A DNA stretch of 62,721 bases, taken from contig SVTC01000012.1 of assembly GCA_015063985.1 (NCBI GenBank), positions 1 through 62,721 on the forward strand, written 5' to 3'. Positions 1 through 7,483 of this stretch are shown here, piece after piece (position 1 is the stretch's first letter; each line of letters opens with the position of its first letter). The notes beneath the pieces were generated by a model. That model worked only from the letters and a program-made list of their open reading frames with translations. It was not told the DNA's origin and ran no database searches. The stretch comes from Oscillospiraceae bacterium (GTDB lineage: Bacteria; Bacillota; Clostridia; Oscillospirales; SIG627). A program made the translations under genes and the position numbers.

Positions 1-103
1 CAATCATCTTTGGTGAGGTGTTGGAATACCCTACACTCATAAAAAATTCTGATGCAACCTGAATGATCTCATATTTTGTCGTTACAACTCTTCTTCGAGC
101 CAC
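1..103 (-). CDS. TetR/AcrR-family regulator, N-terminal fragment (cut by window edge)
   Basis: Reading leftward from a GTG at 103-101 gives 34 codons that run off the window. The peptide begins ARRRVVTTKYEIIQVASEFF and continues into SVGYSNTSPKMI, the layout of helix 1 and the start of the helix-turn-helix of TetR/AcrR repressors (basic start, then an A..F...G...T..I pattern). A strong ribosome binding site, AAGGAGG, lies at 111-117, which supports the GTG start. A likely promoter sits at 173-201. Only the DNA-binding end is visible, so ligand and target are unknown. Confidence 0.7.
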   Translation of the reverse strand, partial: MARRRVVTTKYEIIQVASEFFMSVGYSNTSPKMI

Positions 104-172
104 TTGATTACCTCCTTCGATCCTGCCGTACTCAAAAGCATTTAGCACTGCTTTGGTTTTTGCACTAATGCA

Positions 173-201
173 ATTATAGCACTATACCAAGAACGATGCA
201 A
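173..201 (-). promoter_or_regulatory. Predicted sigma-A promoter of the TetR-like gene
   Basis: On the minus strand TTGCAT (201-196) and TATAAT (178-173) are separated by 17 bases. The -10 overlaps the stop codon of the small upstream gene (174-176), so this regulator appears to be transcribed on its own. Confidence 0.5.
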
Positions 202-473
202 GAGGTTTTAAAATATTTTCCGAACTTCTTCGCTAAAAAGCTACAAAAATCCGCAGCAGAGTGGTTTGCTCTACTGCGGAAGGGGGTATTCTTCTGTCTT
301 GGCTCTTGTTGTTGCGTCATCATATCCACCCGATTTGCCACAAATGAAAAAAAGGTATCCAAGTCAGGTTCTTTTCCATCGGGACAGATTTGGTGTTCCG
401 CTTCTTCGGGGGTAATGCCTTGCTCGGCGGCAATGGTTGCTATAATTCTCTTTGTCTTTTCCTTCATTTTCAT
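174..473 (-). CDS. Small Spo0A-C-like protein of the integrative-element type
   Basis: 99 residues. The N-terminal segment (RIIATIAAEQGITPEEAEHQI, residues 9-29) resembles the short proteins annotated as Spo0A C-terminal or sporulation initiation factor domain that travel with conjugative elements of Clostridia. The start at 473 is supported by AGGAGA at 474-480, which overlaps the stop of the preceding SLOG gene, so the two are translationally linked. Oddity: the last third of the frame reads through a stem-loop with a T-tract (244-279) and its stop falls inside the next promoter, so the C-terminus may be an eroded extension past a lost stop. Function unknown. Confidence 0.6.
   Translation of the reverse strand: MKMKEKTKRIIATIAAEQGITPEEAEHQICPDGKEPDLDTFFSFVANRVDMMTQQQEPRQKNTPFRSRANHSAADFCSFLAKKFGKYFKTSCIVLGIVL
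244..279 (-). terminator. Intrinsic terminator inside the 3' part of the small Spo0A-like frame
   Basis: Arms 251-261 and 269-279 form an 11-bp stem when transcribed leftward (the one plus-strand mismatch, 257/273, is a G-U pair on the minus strand), with a 7-base loop and then TTTTT (250-246). The rightward transcript lacks a T-tract. Confidence 0.7.
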
Positions 474-479
474 CTTCTC

Positions 480-956
480 CTATGTATCTGTCTCGTCTGC
501 AAGGTTAATTACCGTCTTGCCTTGCTTGATTGCATAATCTACCGTCTGCCAAGCACCGCCCTTTTCGTGCTCAATATAGCAGATAATCAAATCGGCTCTA
601 TCAACCATTTCCCGATTGCGAATTTGGATGGCAGATTTTGGATGTGCGACAGATGCGGCGTGGGATACTTCTATGTCCGTATAATAATCGTGAAAGTATT
701 TTTCGTTATTAAGATACTCCGCCGTGGGATAGGGCAGCACCAAAACAAGAGCACTGTTATCGTCCCTGTGTTTTTTTCGTACGCGAAGCACAGAGGAAGA
801 CACACACTGATCAAAGTCTCCATTTCGCCCGACCAGAAAATCCACGTACTCATTTTCGTCAATAAGTTTTCGGATCTGTTCTTCCAAAAGCTTCTCAACC
901 TTTATGATGTTATCCACGTATCGGTGACCAAAAAACGCCACAGAATAAATTCTCAT
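480..956 (-). CDS. SLOG-family nucleotide-binding-fold protein
   Basis: 158 residues, starting MRIYSVAFFGHRYV. The GHR motif after the first strand and the later block with RNREMVDRADLIICYIE, then GGAWQTVDYA, are typical of SLOG/DUF1273 (YpsA-like) Rossmann-type proteins thought to bind nucleotide-derived ligands. An upstream in-frame ATG at 1052 exists, but AAGGAG lies just ahead of 956 and family members start at this strand, so I chose 956. It is followed within 6 bases by the Spo0A-C-like gene. Such proteins are common cargo of integrative elements; no specific function is assigned. Confidence 0.75.
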   Translation of the reverse strand: MRIYSVAFFGHRYVDNIIKVEKLLEEQIRKLIDENEYVDFLVGRNGDFDQCVSSSVLRVRKKHRDDNSALVLVLPYPTAEYLNNEKYFHDYYTDIEVSHAASVAHPKSAIQIRNREMVDRADLIICYIEHEKGGAWQTVDYAIKQGKTVINLADETDT

Positions 957-977
957 ATCTTGCTCCTTATTAAAACG

Positions 978-1004
978 CCCACCGAACCGTTTGTGTCCGG
1001 TGGG
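978..1004 (-). promoter_or_regulatory. Stem-loop in the leader of the SLOG gene
   Basis: CCCACCG and CGGTGGG (1004-998 and 984-978) form a 7-bp stem with a 13-base loop, followed on the minus strand by CGTTTTAA and the ribosome binding site. It could be a weak attenuator or an mRNA 5' structure. Confidence 0.35.
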
Positions 1005-1090
1005 ATATTCCAATGACTCAGCTATCTCATTATGCGTGTGTATAGCGGTCATTTAGAATTGTTTGTAGGCTCATTTCCTGCATTTTCTCC

Positions 1091-1119
1091 ATTATATCAT
1101 ATATAAACCAACATTGCAA
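1091..1119 (-). promoter_or_regulatory. Predicted promoter of the SLOG / Spo0A-like pair
   Basis: Minus-strand TTGCAA (1119-1114), a 17-base spacer and TATAAT (1096-1091). It gives a leader of about 125 bases before the start at 956, and is divergent from the XRE regulator gene. Confidence 0.5.
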
Positions 1120-1137
1120 TATCTTTACAGCCCACAA

Positions 1138-1175
1138 ACCCACATTTTTGCTGCCCGTGTGGGTTAAAATATTAT
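1138..1175 (+). promoter_or_regulatory. Promoter of the XRE regulator with an inverted repeat over the -35
   Basis: TTGCTG (1148-1153), 16 bases, TATTAT (1170-1175). A perfect 7-bp inverted repeat ACCCACA (1138-1144) / TGTGGGT (1158-1164) brackets the -35, a position suited to autorepression by the XRE protein encoded next. Assigning the repeat to that protein is inference. Confidence 0.4.
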
Positions 1176-1191
1176 AAAGGGTGGTGAGATT

Positions 1192-1503
1192 ATGGACGAA
1201 AAGGATTTTGCTTTGCGGTTGGCACAACTGCGTGAAAAGAAAAATGTATCTGCACGGGAAATGAGTTTGGCTATCGGTCAGAATCCCGGTTATATAAATA
1301 ACATTGAGTCGGGAAAGTCGTTGCCCTCCTTGCCGGGAATTTTCTACATCTGCGACTATTTAGGCATTTCGGTTTGTGAGTTCTTTGATCTCGACACCAA
1401 AAATCCTACTAAGCTAAACGACATCATCAGCGATCTTAAAAAGTTGGATGACCAACAGCTTGACAGCATCGCCAATCTTGTAAGGGGTTTAACAAAGAAG
1501 TAA
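1192..1503 (+). CDS. XRE-family helix-turn-helix transcriptional regulator
   Basis: 103 residues. Residues about 7-62 form a Cro/CI-type domain: LAQLREKKNVSAREMSLAIGQ followed by NPGYINNIESGKSLPSLPGI, with the usual sequence through the recognition helix and the dimer-forming segment CDYLGISVCEFFDLD. The remaining 40 residues are a short helical tail. GGTGAG at about 1181-1186 is the ribosome binding site. Its position divergent from the SLOG/Spo0A-like pair suggests it controls that pair and itself. Probably part of an accessory module that ends at the hairpin at 1519-1550. Confidence 0.85.
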   Translation: MDEKDFALRLAQLREKKNVSAREMSLAIGQNPGYINNIESGKSLPSLPGIFYICDYLGISVCEFFDLDTKNPTKLNDIISDLKKLDDQQLDSIANLVRGLTKK

Positions 1504-1518
1504 GCTATATACTAAGCA

Positions 1519-1550
1519 ATGCCGGTGACCAAAATTTCGGTCACCGGCAT
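1519..1550. terminator. 12-bp hairpin terminator after the XRE gene
   Basis: ATGCCGGTGACC (1519-1530) pairs perfectly with GGTCACCGGCAT (1539-1550) around an 8-base loop. The T-tract on the plus side is weak (TTGACGTTT), so termination efficiency is uncertain. Confidence 0.6.
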
Positions 1551-1682
1551 TTGACGTTTCAAAAGAAAATAAGGCCGGATTTCGACTGCAATGTGATTGC
1601 AAATAATTTGGATATCTTCACGATAAGTCCTCAATTCGTTTGTAAATTCACACTGTTCAAATTTAATTTTTTACAAAAGCCC

Positions 1683-1711
1683 TCGACAAAAGTCCGAAAA
1701 GGTAGTATAAT
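1683..1711 (+). promoter_or_regulatory. Promoter of the phosphonate operon
   Basis: TCGACA (1683-1688), 17 bases, TATAAT (1706-1711). The predicted transcript begins near 1718, which rules out the earlier in-frame ATG at 1710 and sets the protein start at 1746. Confidence 0.75.
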
Positions 1712-1745
1712 GGATAAAAGATCTGTTTTAAAAAAGGATAAAGAA

Positions 1746-3755
1746 ATGAAAGTACTTATTTTGAATTCAGGTATGGGAAGCAGAATGGGAGTTCTTACCT
1801 CCGAGCATCCCAAGTGTATGACCGAGATCTCCTCGGAGGACACTATTTTATCAAGACAGTTAAAGCAAATAGCCAATGCGGGAATAAAGGACGTTGTAAT
1901 GACCACCGGTCTTTTTGACAGCGTTCTGGTAAACTATTGCCAGCACTTAGGCCTCGATCTTAATATAACCTTTGTTAAAAACCCCGTATACAAGACCACA
2001 AACTACATCTATTCCATATACTGTGCAAAGGATCTTCTGGACGATGATATCATAATGATGCACGGCGACCTTGTTTTTGAGAATATGGTCTTTGACAAGG
2101 TGGTAGCCTCCGAGGAAAGCTGTATGACGGTCTCCTCCACCCTGCCTCTGCCCGAAAAGGATTTCAAGGCGGTTATTAAAAACGGACTTATTACCGCAGT
2201 GGGTATCGATTTCTTCAACGATGCAATGGCGGCTCAGCCTCTTTACAAGCTTAAAAAGGCGGATTGGAGAGTATGGCTCAACGAAATAATTAAGTTCTGC
2301 GAGGAGGACAACCGCAAGGTATATGCGGAGAACGCCTTCAACAAAATCAGTGCAGACTGTCCCATACACCCTCTGGACGTAAAAAATATGCTCTGTGCGG
2401 AAATAGACAATCCCGAGGATCTGGCAGTAGTATCGGCAAGAGTCAGCGAAGTGGAGAACAGAACCGTTTATATGTGCTTTTCCACCGATATAATTCATTC
2501 GGGCCATATATCAATAATCAGAAAGGCTCAAAGGCTGGGACATCTTATCATCGGCGTTTTGTCCGATGAGGCTGTGGTATCCTACAAAAGGTTCCCTCTT
2601 CTCCCCTTTTCGGAAAGAAAGGCGCTTTTCGAAAATATTGCGGGCATCCACAAGGTAGTGGAGCAGGAAAAGCTCAGCTACAAGGAAAACCTTGAAAAAT
2701 ATCAGCCCAATTACGTTGTCCACGGTGACGACTGGGTATCGGGCTTCCAGAAGCCCATAAGAGACGAGGTGGTATCCACCCTGGCAAGCTACGGCGGAGT
2801 ACTCGTGGAATATCCCTACTCCAACGATCCCAAGTACAAGGCCTTGGAGGACAGAGCAAGAGCGGATCTTTCCCTGCCCGACATAAGGAGAGCAAGGCTG
2901 AAAAAGTGCCTTTCAATGAAAAAAACAGTGACCGCCATTGAGGCACACTCGGGCTTGACGGGCCTTATCGCGGAAAAGACCACGGTTCACGAAAACGGCT
3001 CCACCCGCCAATTCGACGCTATGTGGTTATCCAGCCTTTGCGACTCCACCGCCAAGGGCAAGCCCGACATTGAGCTTGTGGATATGACAAGCCGCTTCCG
3101 CACCATAGACGATATTATGGAGGTCACAACAAAGCCCATAATCTTTGACGGCGACACCGGCGGATTGACCGAGCACTTTGTTTACACCGTAAAGACCCTG
3201 GAAAGAATGGGTGTATCAATGGTAATCATAGAGGACAAAACGGGTCTTAAAAAGAACTCCCTTTTCGGAACAGAGGTAGAGCAGACTCAGGACAGCATTG
3301 AAAACTTCTGCGAAAAGATCCGCGCGGGCAAAAATGCGCTCAAGACCAAGGACTTTATGATCTGCGCGAGAATAGAAAGCCTTATTCTGGAAAAGGGTCA
3401 GGAGGATGCATTAAACCGTGCCTTCAGCTACGTTTCGGCAGGGGCAGATGCAATAATGATCCACAGCAGAAAGAGATCCCCCGACGAGATATTTGCCTTT
3501 GTTGAAGCCTTCCGCAAAAAGGACGACGTGACTCCCATTGTTGTGGTGCCCACAAGCTTTAACACTGTAACGGAAGAGGAATTTGCCCAAAAAGGGGTAA
3601 ATATAGTTATCTACGCAAACCAGCTTACAAGAACGGGCTTTCCCGCAATGCAAAGAGCGGCCGAAACCATTTTAAAGAATCACCGCGCCAAGGAATGCGA
3701 TGACATGTGTATGTCTATAAAGGATATTATCACTCTCATTCCCGAAGAGGGCTGA
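1746..3755 (+). CDS. aepX: Three-domain fusion: LicC/PntC-like nucleotidyltransferase, cytidylyltransferase-like domain, phosphoenolpyruvate mutase
   Basis: 669 residues. Residues 1-230 are a sugar-nucleotidyltransferase fold related to choline- and aminoethylphosphonate-activating CTP transferases (LNSGMGSRMG at 6-15, then PKCMTE). Residues 240-360 are a TagD/GCT-like cytidylyltransferase domain with HSGH (251-254) and HGDDW (326-330). Residues 400-660 are PEP mutase, the enzyme that makes the C-P bond by converting phosphoenolpyruvate to phosphonopyruvate; IIFDGDTGG (465-473) and EDKTGLKKNS (496-505) are its active-site motifs. The next two genes process phosphonopyruvate. The fusion suggests that one chain both makes the C-P bond and activates the finished phosphonate with CTP; that activation role is inference. 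Confidence 0.9.
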   Translation: MKVLILNSGMGSRMGVLTSEHPKCMTEISSEDTILSRQLKQIANAGIKDVVMTTGLFDSVLVNYCQHLGLDLNITFVKNPVYKTTNYIYSIYCAKDLLDDDIIMMHGDLVFENMVFDKVVASEESCMTVSSTLPLPEKDFKAVIKNGLITAVGIDFFNDAMAAQPLYKLKKADWRVWLNEIIKFCEEDNRKVYAENAFNKISADCPIHPLDVKNMLCAEIDNPEDLAVVSARVSEVENRTVYMCFSTDIIHSGHISIIRKAQRLGHLIIGVLSDEAVVSYKRFPLLPFSERKALFENIAGIHKVVEQEKLSYKENLEKYQPNYVVHGDDWVSGFQKPIRDEVVSTLASYGGVLVEYPYSNDPKYKALEDRARADLSLPDIRRARLKKCLSMKKTVTAIEAHSGLTGLIAEKTTVHENGSTRQFDAMWLSSLCDSTAKGKPDIELVDMTSRFRTIDDIMEVTTKPIIFDGDTGGLTEHFVYTVKTLERMGVSMVIIEDKTGLKKNSLFGTEVEQTQDSIENFCEKIRAGKNALKTKDFMICARIESLILEKGQEDALNRAFSYVSAGADAIMIHSRKRSPDEIFAFVEAFRKKDDVTPIVVVPTSFNTVTEEEFAQKGVNIVIYANQLTRTGFPAMQRAAETILKNHRAKECDDMCMSIKDIITLIPEEG

Positions 3756-3758
3756 TAA

Positions 3759-4844
3759 ATGGAAAATATCATCCATTGCAAAAACGGATATGCTCCCTTG
3801 ATCAAGGAGCTGAAAAGGCTTTCCAAGCCACTGATCGTCTGCGGAGGATCGGCAAAAAGGCTTGAAATATTTAAGCTTATCACCTCCGAGCTAAAAAGCT
3901 TTGCACTATTTTCCGATTATTCCCCCAATCCAAGCTACGAAAGCGCTGTTTCGGGAACGGCGATTTTTCTTGAATCCGGATGCGATTCAATTATCGCCAT
4001 CGGCGGCGGCAGCGCCATGGACGTTGCAAAGTGCATAAAATGCTTTTCACCATTGGATCAGAAAAAGGAGCTTATCTCCCAAAAGCCGCAGGATCTCAAT
4101 CCCCTTCCTTTTTTTGCCGTCCCTACAACGGCGGGCACGGGAAGCGAGGCAACCCACTTTGCGGTAATATATCTTAAGGGAGAAAAGATATCGGTAGCCC
4201 ACAAAAGCCTTGTGCCCGATAAGGTAATAATAGATCCGTCTGTGCTGGACTCTCTGCCCTTATACCAAAGAAAAGCCACCGCAATGGATGCCGTATGCCA
4301 CGCCATCGAGGCCTTTTGGTCGGTAAATTCCACCATAGAAAGCAAGGAATACTCAAGACAAGCGCTTTTGGATATAGAAGCCACGCTTTCGGGCTATCTT
4401 TCCAATCTTCCCGACAAAAACGAAGAAATGCTTTTCAAAGCCAATCTTGCGGGCAAGGCAATAAATCTTGCAAAGACCACCGCCGCCCACGCAATGAGCT
4501 ACAAGCTCAGCTCTCTGTACGGCATCAGCCACGGCCACGCCGCCGCGATCTGCTTAAGGGAGGTATGGAAGGAGCTTCTGGAGCAAGGAGACAACGCCAC
4601 TCTCTCCTCCACGCTTCTCGAGCTTGCAAGAGCGCTGGGAAAGGAAAGCGCTCAAGAGGGGTACGAGTTTTTTTGCAATATGCTTTCAGTCATCGAGCTT
4701 GAAGCTCCGAGGGCCACAGAGGACGAGCTATTATTGCTGACCCAAAGCGTGAATCTGCAAAGGCTGAAAAACACACCCGTCAGCTTTGATCACGACACAA
4801 TCTATAAAATGTATAAAAGGATGCTTTGCCAAAATGGACGTTAA
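3759..4844 (+). CDS. Iron-containing alcohol dehydrogenase, predicted phosphonoacetaldehyde reductase
   Basis: 361 residues of the group III iron-ADH family. Visible motifs are GGGSAMDVAK for NAD(P) binding, VPTTAGTGSEAT, and the metal-ligand set DAVCHAIEAFW and GISHGHAAA with an upstream AHAMSY. In phosphonate loci, members of this family reduce phosphonoacetaldehyde to 2-hydroxyethylphosphonate (PhpC-type). The gene starts 3 bases after the PEP mutase fusion and overlaps the decarboxylase by 11 bases, so the three are one operon and this is the expected third step. There is no aminotransferase here, which argues against 2-aminoethylphosphonate as the product. Substrate assignment rests on context. 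Confidence 0.82.
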   Translation: MENIIHCKNGYAPLIKELKRLSKPLIVCGGSAKRLEIFKLITSELKSFALFSDYSPNPSYESAVSGTAIFLESGCDSIIAIGGGSAMDVAKCIKCFSPLDQKKELISQKPQDLNPLPFFAVPTTAGTGSEATHFAVIYLKGEKISVAHKSLVPDKVIIDPSVLDSLPLYQRKATAMDAVCHAIEAFWSVNSTIESKEYSRQALLDIEATLSGYLSNLPDKNEEMLFKANLAGKAINLAKTTAAHAMSYKLSSLYGISHGHAAAICLREVWKELLEQGDNATLSSTLLELARALGKESAQEGYEFFCNMLSVIELEAPRATEDELLLLTQSVNLQRLKNTPVSFDHDTIYKMYKRMLCQNGR

Positions 4845-5955
4845 AGTATTTAGTGAAATTATAAACTGCGATTTTTACACCGGAGTACCCGACAGTCAGC
4901 TAAAAGCCTTGTGCAACTACCTCCAATTCAAATATCCCAACGATCCCACTCATCACGTGATCGCCGCAAACGAGGGAAACTGTGTTGCCCTTGCCGCGGG
5001 ATACAATCTTGCCACGGGAAGGATCCCCGCGGTATATATGCAAAACTCCGGCGAAGGAAACGTAATAAACCCCGTTTGCTCCCTATTGAACAAGAAGGTG
5101 TATTCGATCCCTATGCTCTTTATCATAGGCTGGAGAGGCGAGCCCGGAGTGAAGGACGAGCCTCAGCACATCTTTCAGGGAGAGGTCACCTTAAAGCTTC
5201 TCGAGGATATGGGAATTGAGTATTTTATCCTCTCAAAGGACACCGACTCCCACAAGCTGAAGTCCGCCATCAAGCATTTCAAGGAGCTTTTTGACCGCGG
5301 AGACAGTGCCGCAATAGTGGTACGAAAGGGAGCGCTGAGCTTTGACGAAAAGCCAAGCTACAAGAACGAATATAAATACACCCGTGAGGAAATAATACGC
5401 CACATCACCGATGCCTCCGGTAAGGATCCCGTTATTTCCACAACGGGAAAGGCATCAAGAGAGCTTTTTGAAATACGAGAGGCAAAGGGAGAAAGCCACA
5501 AATACGATTTTCTCACCGTCGGATCTATGGGACACGCCTCCAGCATAGCACTCGGAGTTGCACTGAATAAGCCCAACACAAGGATCTGGTGTATCGACGG
5601 TGACGGCGCCGCCCTTATGCATATGGGTGCATTGGCGGTCATAGGAAAAAGCAAGGTGAAGAACCTGATCCACGTTGTGATCAATAATTGTGCTCACGAA
5701 ACCGTGGGAGGTATGCCCACCGCCGCAACAAATACCGATCTTTGCGCCGTCGCTCTTGCCTGCGGCTACGAAAGCGCGGTGTGCGTTGAAGACCCCGATT
5801 CACTGGATAAAGCCTTGGAAAAGGCAAAATCGGAAAAAAAGCTCAGCTTTGTCGAGGTTAAGTGTCAGATCGGTGCAAGAGAGGACTTAGGAAGACCCAC
5901 CACCACAGCTCTGGAAAATAAGCTCGCCTTCTGCGAGCATCTGAAAAGTCTATAA
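4834..5955 (+). CDS. aepY: Phosphonopyruvate decarboxylase
   Basis: 373 residues, thiamine-diphosphate dependent. It converts phosphonopyruvate to phosphonoacetaldehyde and CO2, pulling the unfavourable PEP mutase reaction forward. The N-terminal segment FYTGVPDSQLKALCNYL and AANEGN (catalytic Glu47) match the Pyr domain; IDGDGAALMHMG to NN (GDG 256-258, NN 284-285) is the ThDP/Mg motif of the PP domain. The longer frame begins 48 bases upstream, but the conserved start MDVKVFSEII and coupling to the preceding gene favour 4834. Last gene of the operon, 5 bases from the terminator; no glycosyl- or phosphotransferase that would use an activated phosphonate is present. Confidence 0.92.
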   Translation: MDVKVFSEIINCDFYTGVPDSQLKALCNYLQFKYPNDPTHHVIAANEGNCVALAAGYNLATGRIPAVYMQNSGEGNVINPVCSLLNKKVYSIPMLFIIGWRGEPGVKDEPQHIFQGEVTLKLLEDMGIEYFILSKDTDSHKLKSAIKHFKELFDRGDSAAIVVRKGALSFDEKPSYKNEYKYTREEIIRHITDASGKDPVISTTGKASRELFEIREAKGESHKYDFLTVGSMGHASSIALGVALNKPNTRIWCIDGDGAALMHMGALAVIGKSKVKNLIHVVINNCAHETVGGMPTAATNTDLCAVALACGYESAVCVEDPDSLDKALEKAKSEKKLSFVEVKCQIGAREDLGRPTTTALENKLAFCEHLKSL

Positions 5956-5960
5956 AAAGC

Positions 5961-5998
5961 ATCGCCAAGCCTGTTAAAACCAAGCTTGGCGATTTTTT
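5961..5998. terminator. Bidirectional terminator between convergent units
   Basis: ATCGCCAAGC (5961-5970) pairs with GCTTGGCGAT (5984-5993), followed by TTTTTT on the plus strand; the A-run before the stem serves the minus strand. It ends the phosphonate operon and the HPr-kinase-like gene. Confidence 0.85.
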
Positions 5999-6719
5999 AC
6001 TTGTATTTTTTCCCCGTCATAGCCTCAAAGGAGGTCTTCACCGCATCCTCGGAGATGTTGCAGGCAAGGATATAGACCTTCACCATCTTTAACACCTCAT
6101 CAAGAAGCTCCAGAGTCAGTGCGGTATGAACGGGATCGCTGTTAAGATAGGTCTGCTTTAAAAGAAAGGGCAAGAATTCATCTGCCGTGGCTTGACGGAT
6201 GGAGTTGGTCCTGCCTCGGGTAAGAATACAGATCGCCTCCAAGGGAAGGCTGACGTTCCTTTGCCACCTCTCCTTACCTGCCCATGGTGTGCCGTGGATC
6301 AGTATCTTATCGTTTTTTGCGGTAATAACAGGCTTATCTCCGTTGACAATGCCCACTCCATCGCCCAAATACTGCTTCCACAGCCTTATATGGGTAGATT
6401 TTCCCGTTCCGCTGGGAGCGGTAAAAAGGTACGCCTTGGAATCAAAGCTGATGCAGGCACCGTGAATAACAAAGCCGCCTTCCCGCGGGAGATGATCTGC
6501 AAGGGGACGGTAAAGACCCGTAAATTCAGCATATTCCTCACTTATATCCTCCACGGTATCAACAGTTTTCTTAAGCTCCTCATCACTGACAAAGGCGCTT
6601 ACCGAAGGCGAAAAGCCCTCATCCTCGGTTATATACTCTCTGCAATAATCCAAGCAAAGCTTATGTCTGCATTTTACCGCGACCTTGCAGCCCGCAACCG
6701 TCATATTAAAATCTATCAT
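5997..6719 (-). CDS. HPr-kinase-like P-loop protein of unknown substrate
   Basis: 240 residues. A Walker A loop APSGTGKSTH (101-110) followed by GVGIVNGDKPVI (121-132) and GTPWAGKERW gives the core of the HPr kinase / PEP carboxykinase-like fold, as also seen in kinases of lasso peptide and SynChlorMet cassettes. It lacks the N-terminal domain of true HprK. Cytoplasmic, with no membrane segments. It is a single-gene unit with its own consensus promoter at 6753-6781 and GGAG ahead of the start. The neighbours are unrelated, so the phosphate acceptor (peptide, protein or metabolite) cannot be inferred. Confidence 0.65.
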   Translation of the reverse strand: MIDFNMTVAGCKVAVKCRHKLCLDYCREYITEDEGFSPSVSAFVSDEELKKTVDTVEDISEEYAEFTGLYRPLADHLPREGGFVIHGACISFDSKAYLFTAPSGTGKSTHIRLWKQYLGDGVGIVNGDKPVITAKNDKILIHGTPWAGKERWQRNVSLPLEAICILTRGRTNSIRQATADEFLPFLLKQTYLNSDPVHTALTLELLDEVLKMVKVYILACNISEDAVKTSFEAMTGKKYK

Positions 6720-6752
6720 TATAACAATATCTCCAATTTATTCAGCCCTATA

Positions 6753-6781
6753 ATTATAGCTTAAAGAGAAGGATTTGTCAA
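6753..6781 (-). promoter_or_regulatory. Promoter of the HPr-kinase-like gene
   Basis: Minus-strand TTGACA (6781-6776), 17 bases, TATAAT (6758-6753): a full-consensus sigma-A promoter. Confidence 0.85.
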
Positions 6782-6796
6782 TATTCTCCCATAAAG

Positions 6797-6828
6797 CAAA
6801 AAGACACGGATCGCTCCGTGTCTTTTTC
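6797..6828 (-). terminator. Terminator of the NagA/NagB-like operon
   Basis: AAAAAGACACGGA and TCCGTGTCTTTTT form a 13-bp stem around TCGC, just after the stop of the YjbQ-like gene; the T-run on the minus strand completes an intrinsic terminator. Confidence 0.85.
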
Positions 6829-6840
6829 AAGCTTAGTAAC

Positions 6841-7461
6841 TTATCTCTGCTGCTGGAGAGTGTAGTGAACGTCGTAAGCCTTCTCCTCATCGGTAAACTT
6901 GTGAAGAGTGTCGATAACTTCGCCGTTGTTCCACTTTCTGTCACCAACGTCCTCGGTGGTACCCATAACGGTAACGTTAAGCTGTCTGCGACGAGCGCGA
7001 ACGTGATCCCAGTCAACAAAGTAAACGTGAGCAAACTCACCGCCGTCAAGAACGCCGTCCTTGATGGTCATAGCTTCGCTTCTGCCGAAGAATACGCTTC
7101 TCAGGTGACCGTCAGTATTCATGGAGGTGAAGTCGCCGGGCTCGTTTACGTATCTGCCGAACTGAGCGTGGATAGGACCGGGATGACGGTACTGATGCTC
7201 CTCAGCAAAGTCGGGGATCATCTTTCTCATAATGTCGAGAAGGTCGTGCTGCAAAAACTCGAGATCGAAGCTGTCGATATCGTGGCTGCACTCCTGAACC
7301 ATTACGGAGCAAGTGGTGTGGTGAGATGCGATGGTAACGGTGCCGTTCTTGATACCGCTTGCCTGAACGATCTCAATGATCTCCTTGGATACGTCGTGGA
7401 AGGTGGGGATCCAGCCTCTGGACTGGAGCTCAAGCTCTTTTTGGTAAACTTTGAATTCCAT
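6841..7461 (-). CDS. YjbQ/UPF0047-family protein, long form
   Basis: 206 residues. The core matches the UPF0047 family: GTVTIASHHTTCSVMVQE near residue 40, an HDLLDIM segment, and late GGEFAHVYFVDWDHVRARRR. Members have been reported with weak thiamine-phosphate synthase activity, but the physiological role is open. Typical members have about 135 residues; this one has an internal insertion around FGRYVNEPGDFTSMNTDG and a C-terminal tail of about 30 residues. It is the last gene of the AraC-led operon, 22 bases after the SIS gene, so a role on a sugar-phosphate intermediate fits the context better than thiamine synthesis. Confidence 0.75.
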   Translation of the reverse strand: MEFKVYQKELELQSRGWIPTFHDVSKEIIEIVQASGIKNGTVTIASHHTTCSVMVQECSHDIDSFDLEFLQHDLLDIMRKMIPDFAEEHQYRHPGPIHAQFGRYVNEPGDFTSMNTDGHLRSVFFGRSEAMTIKDGVLDGGEFAHVYFVDWDHVRARRRQLNVTVMGTTEDVGDRKWNNGEVIDTLHKFTDEEKAYDVHYTLQQQR

Positions 7462-7483
7462 TGTTTTTATCTCCTTTAAAAAA

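Noticed and set aside
1551-1745. N-terminal extension of the PEP mutase fusion
   Set aside because: A promoter with -10 at 1706-1711 lies inside it, so translation cannot begin there; the conserved fold begins at 1746.
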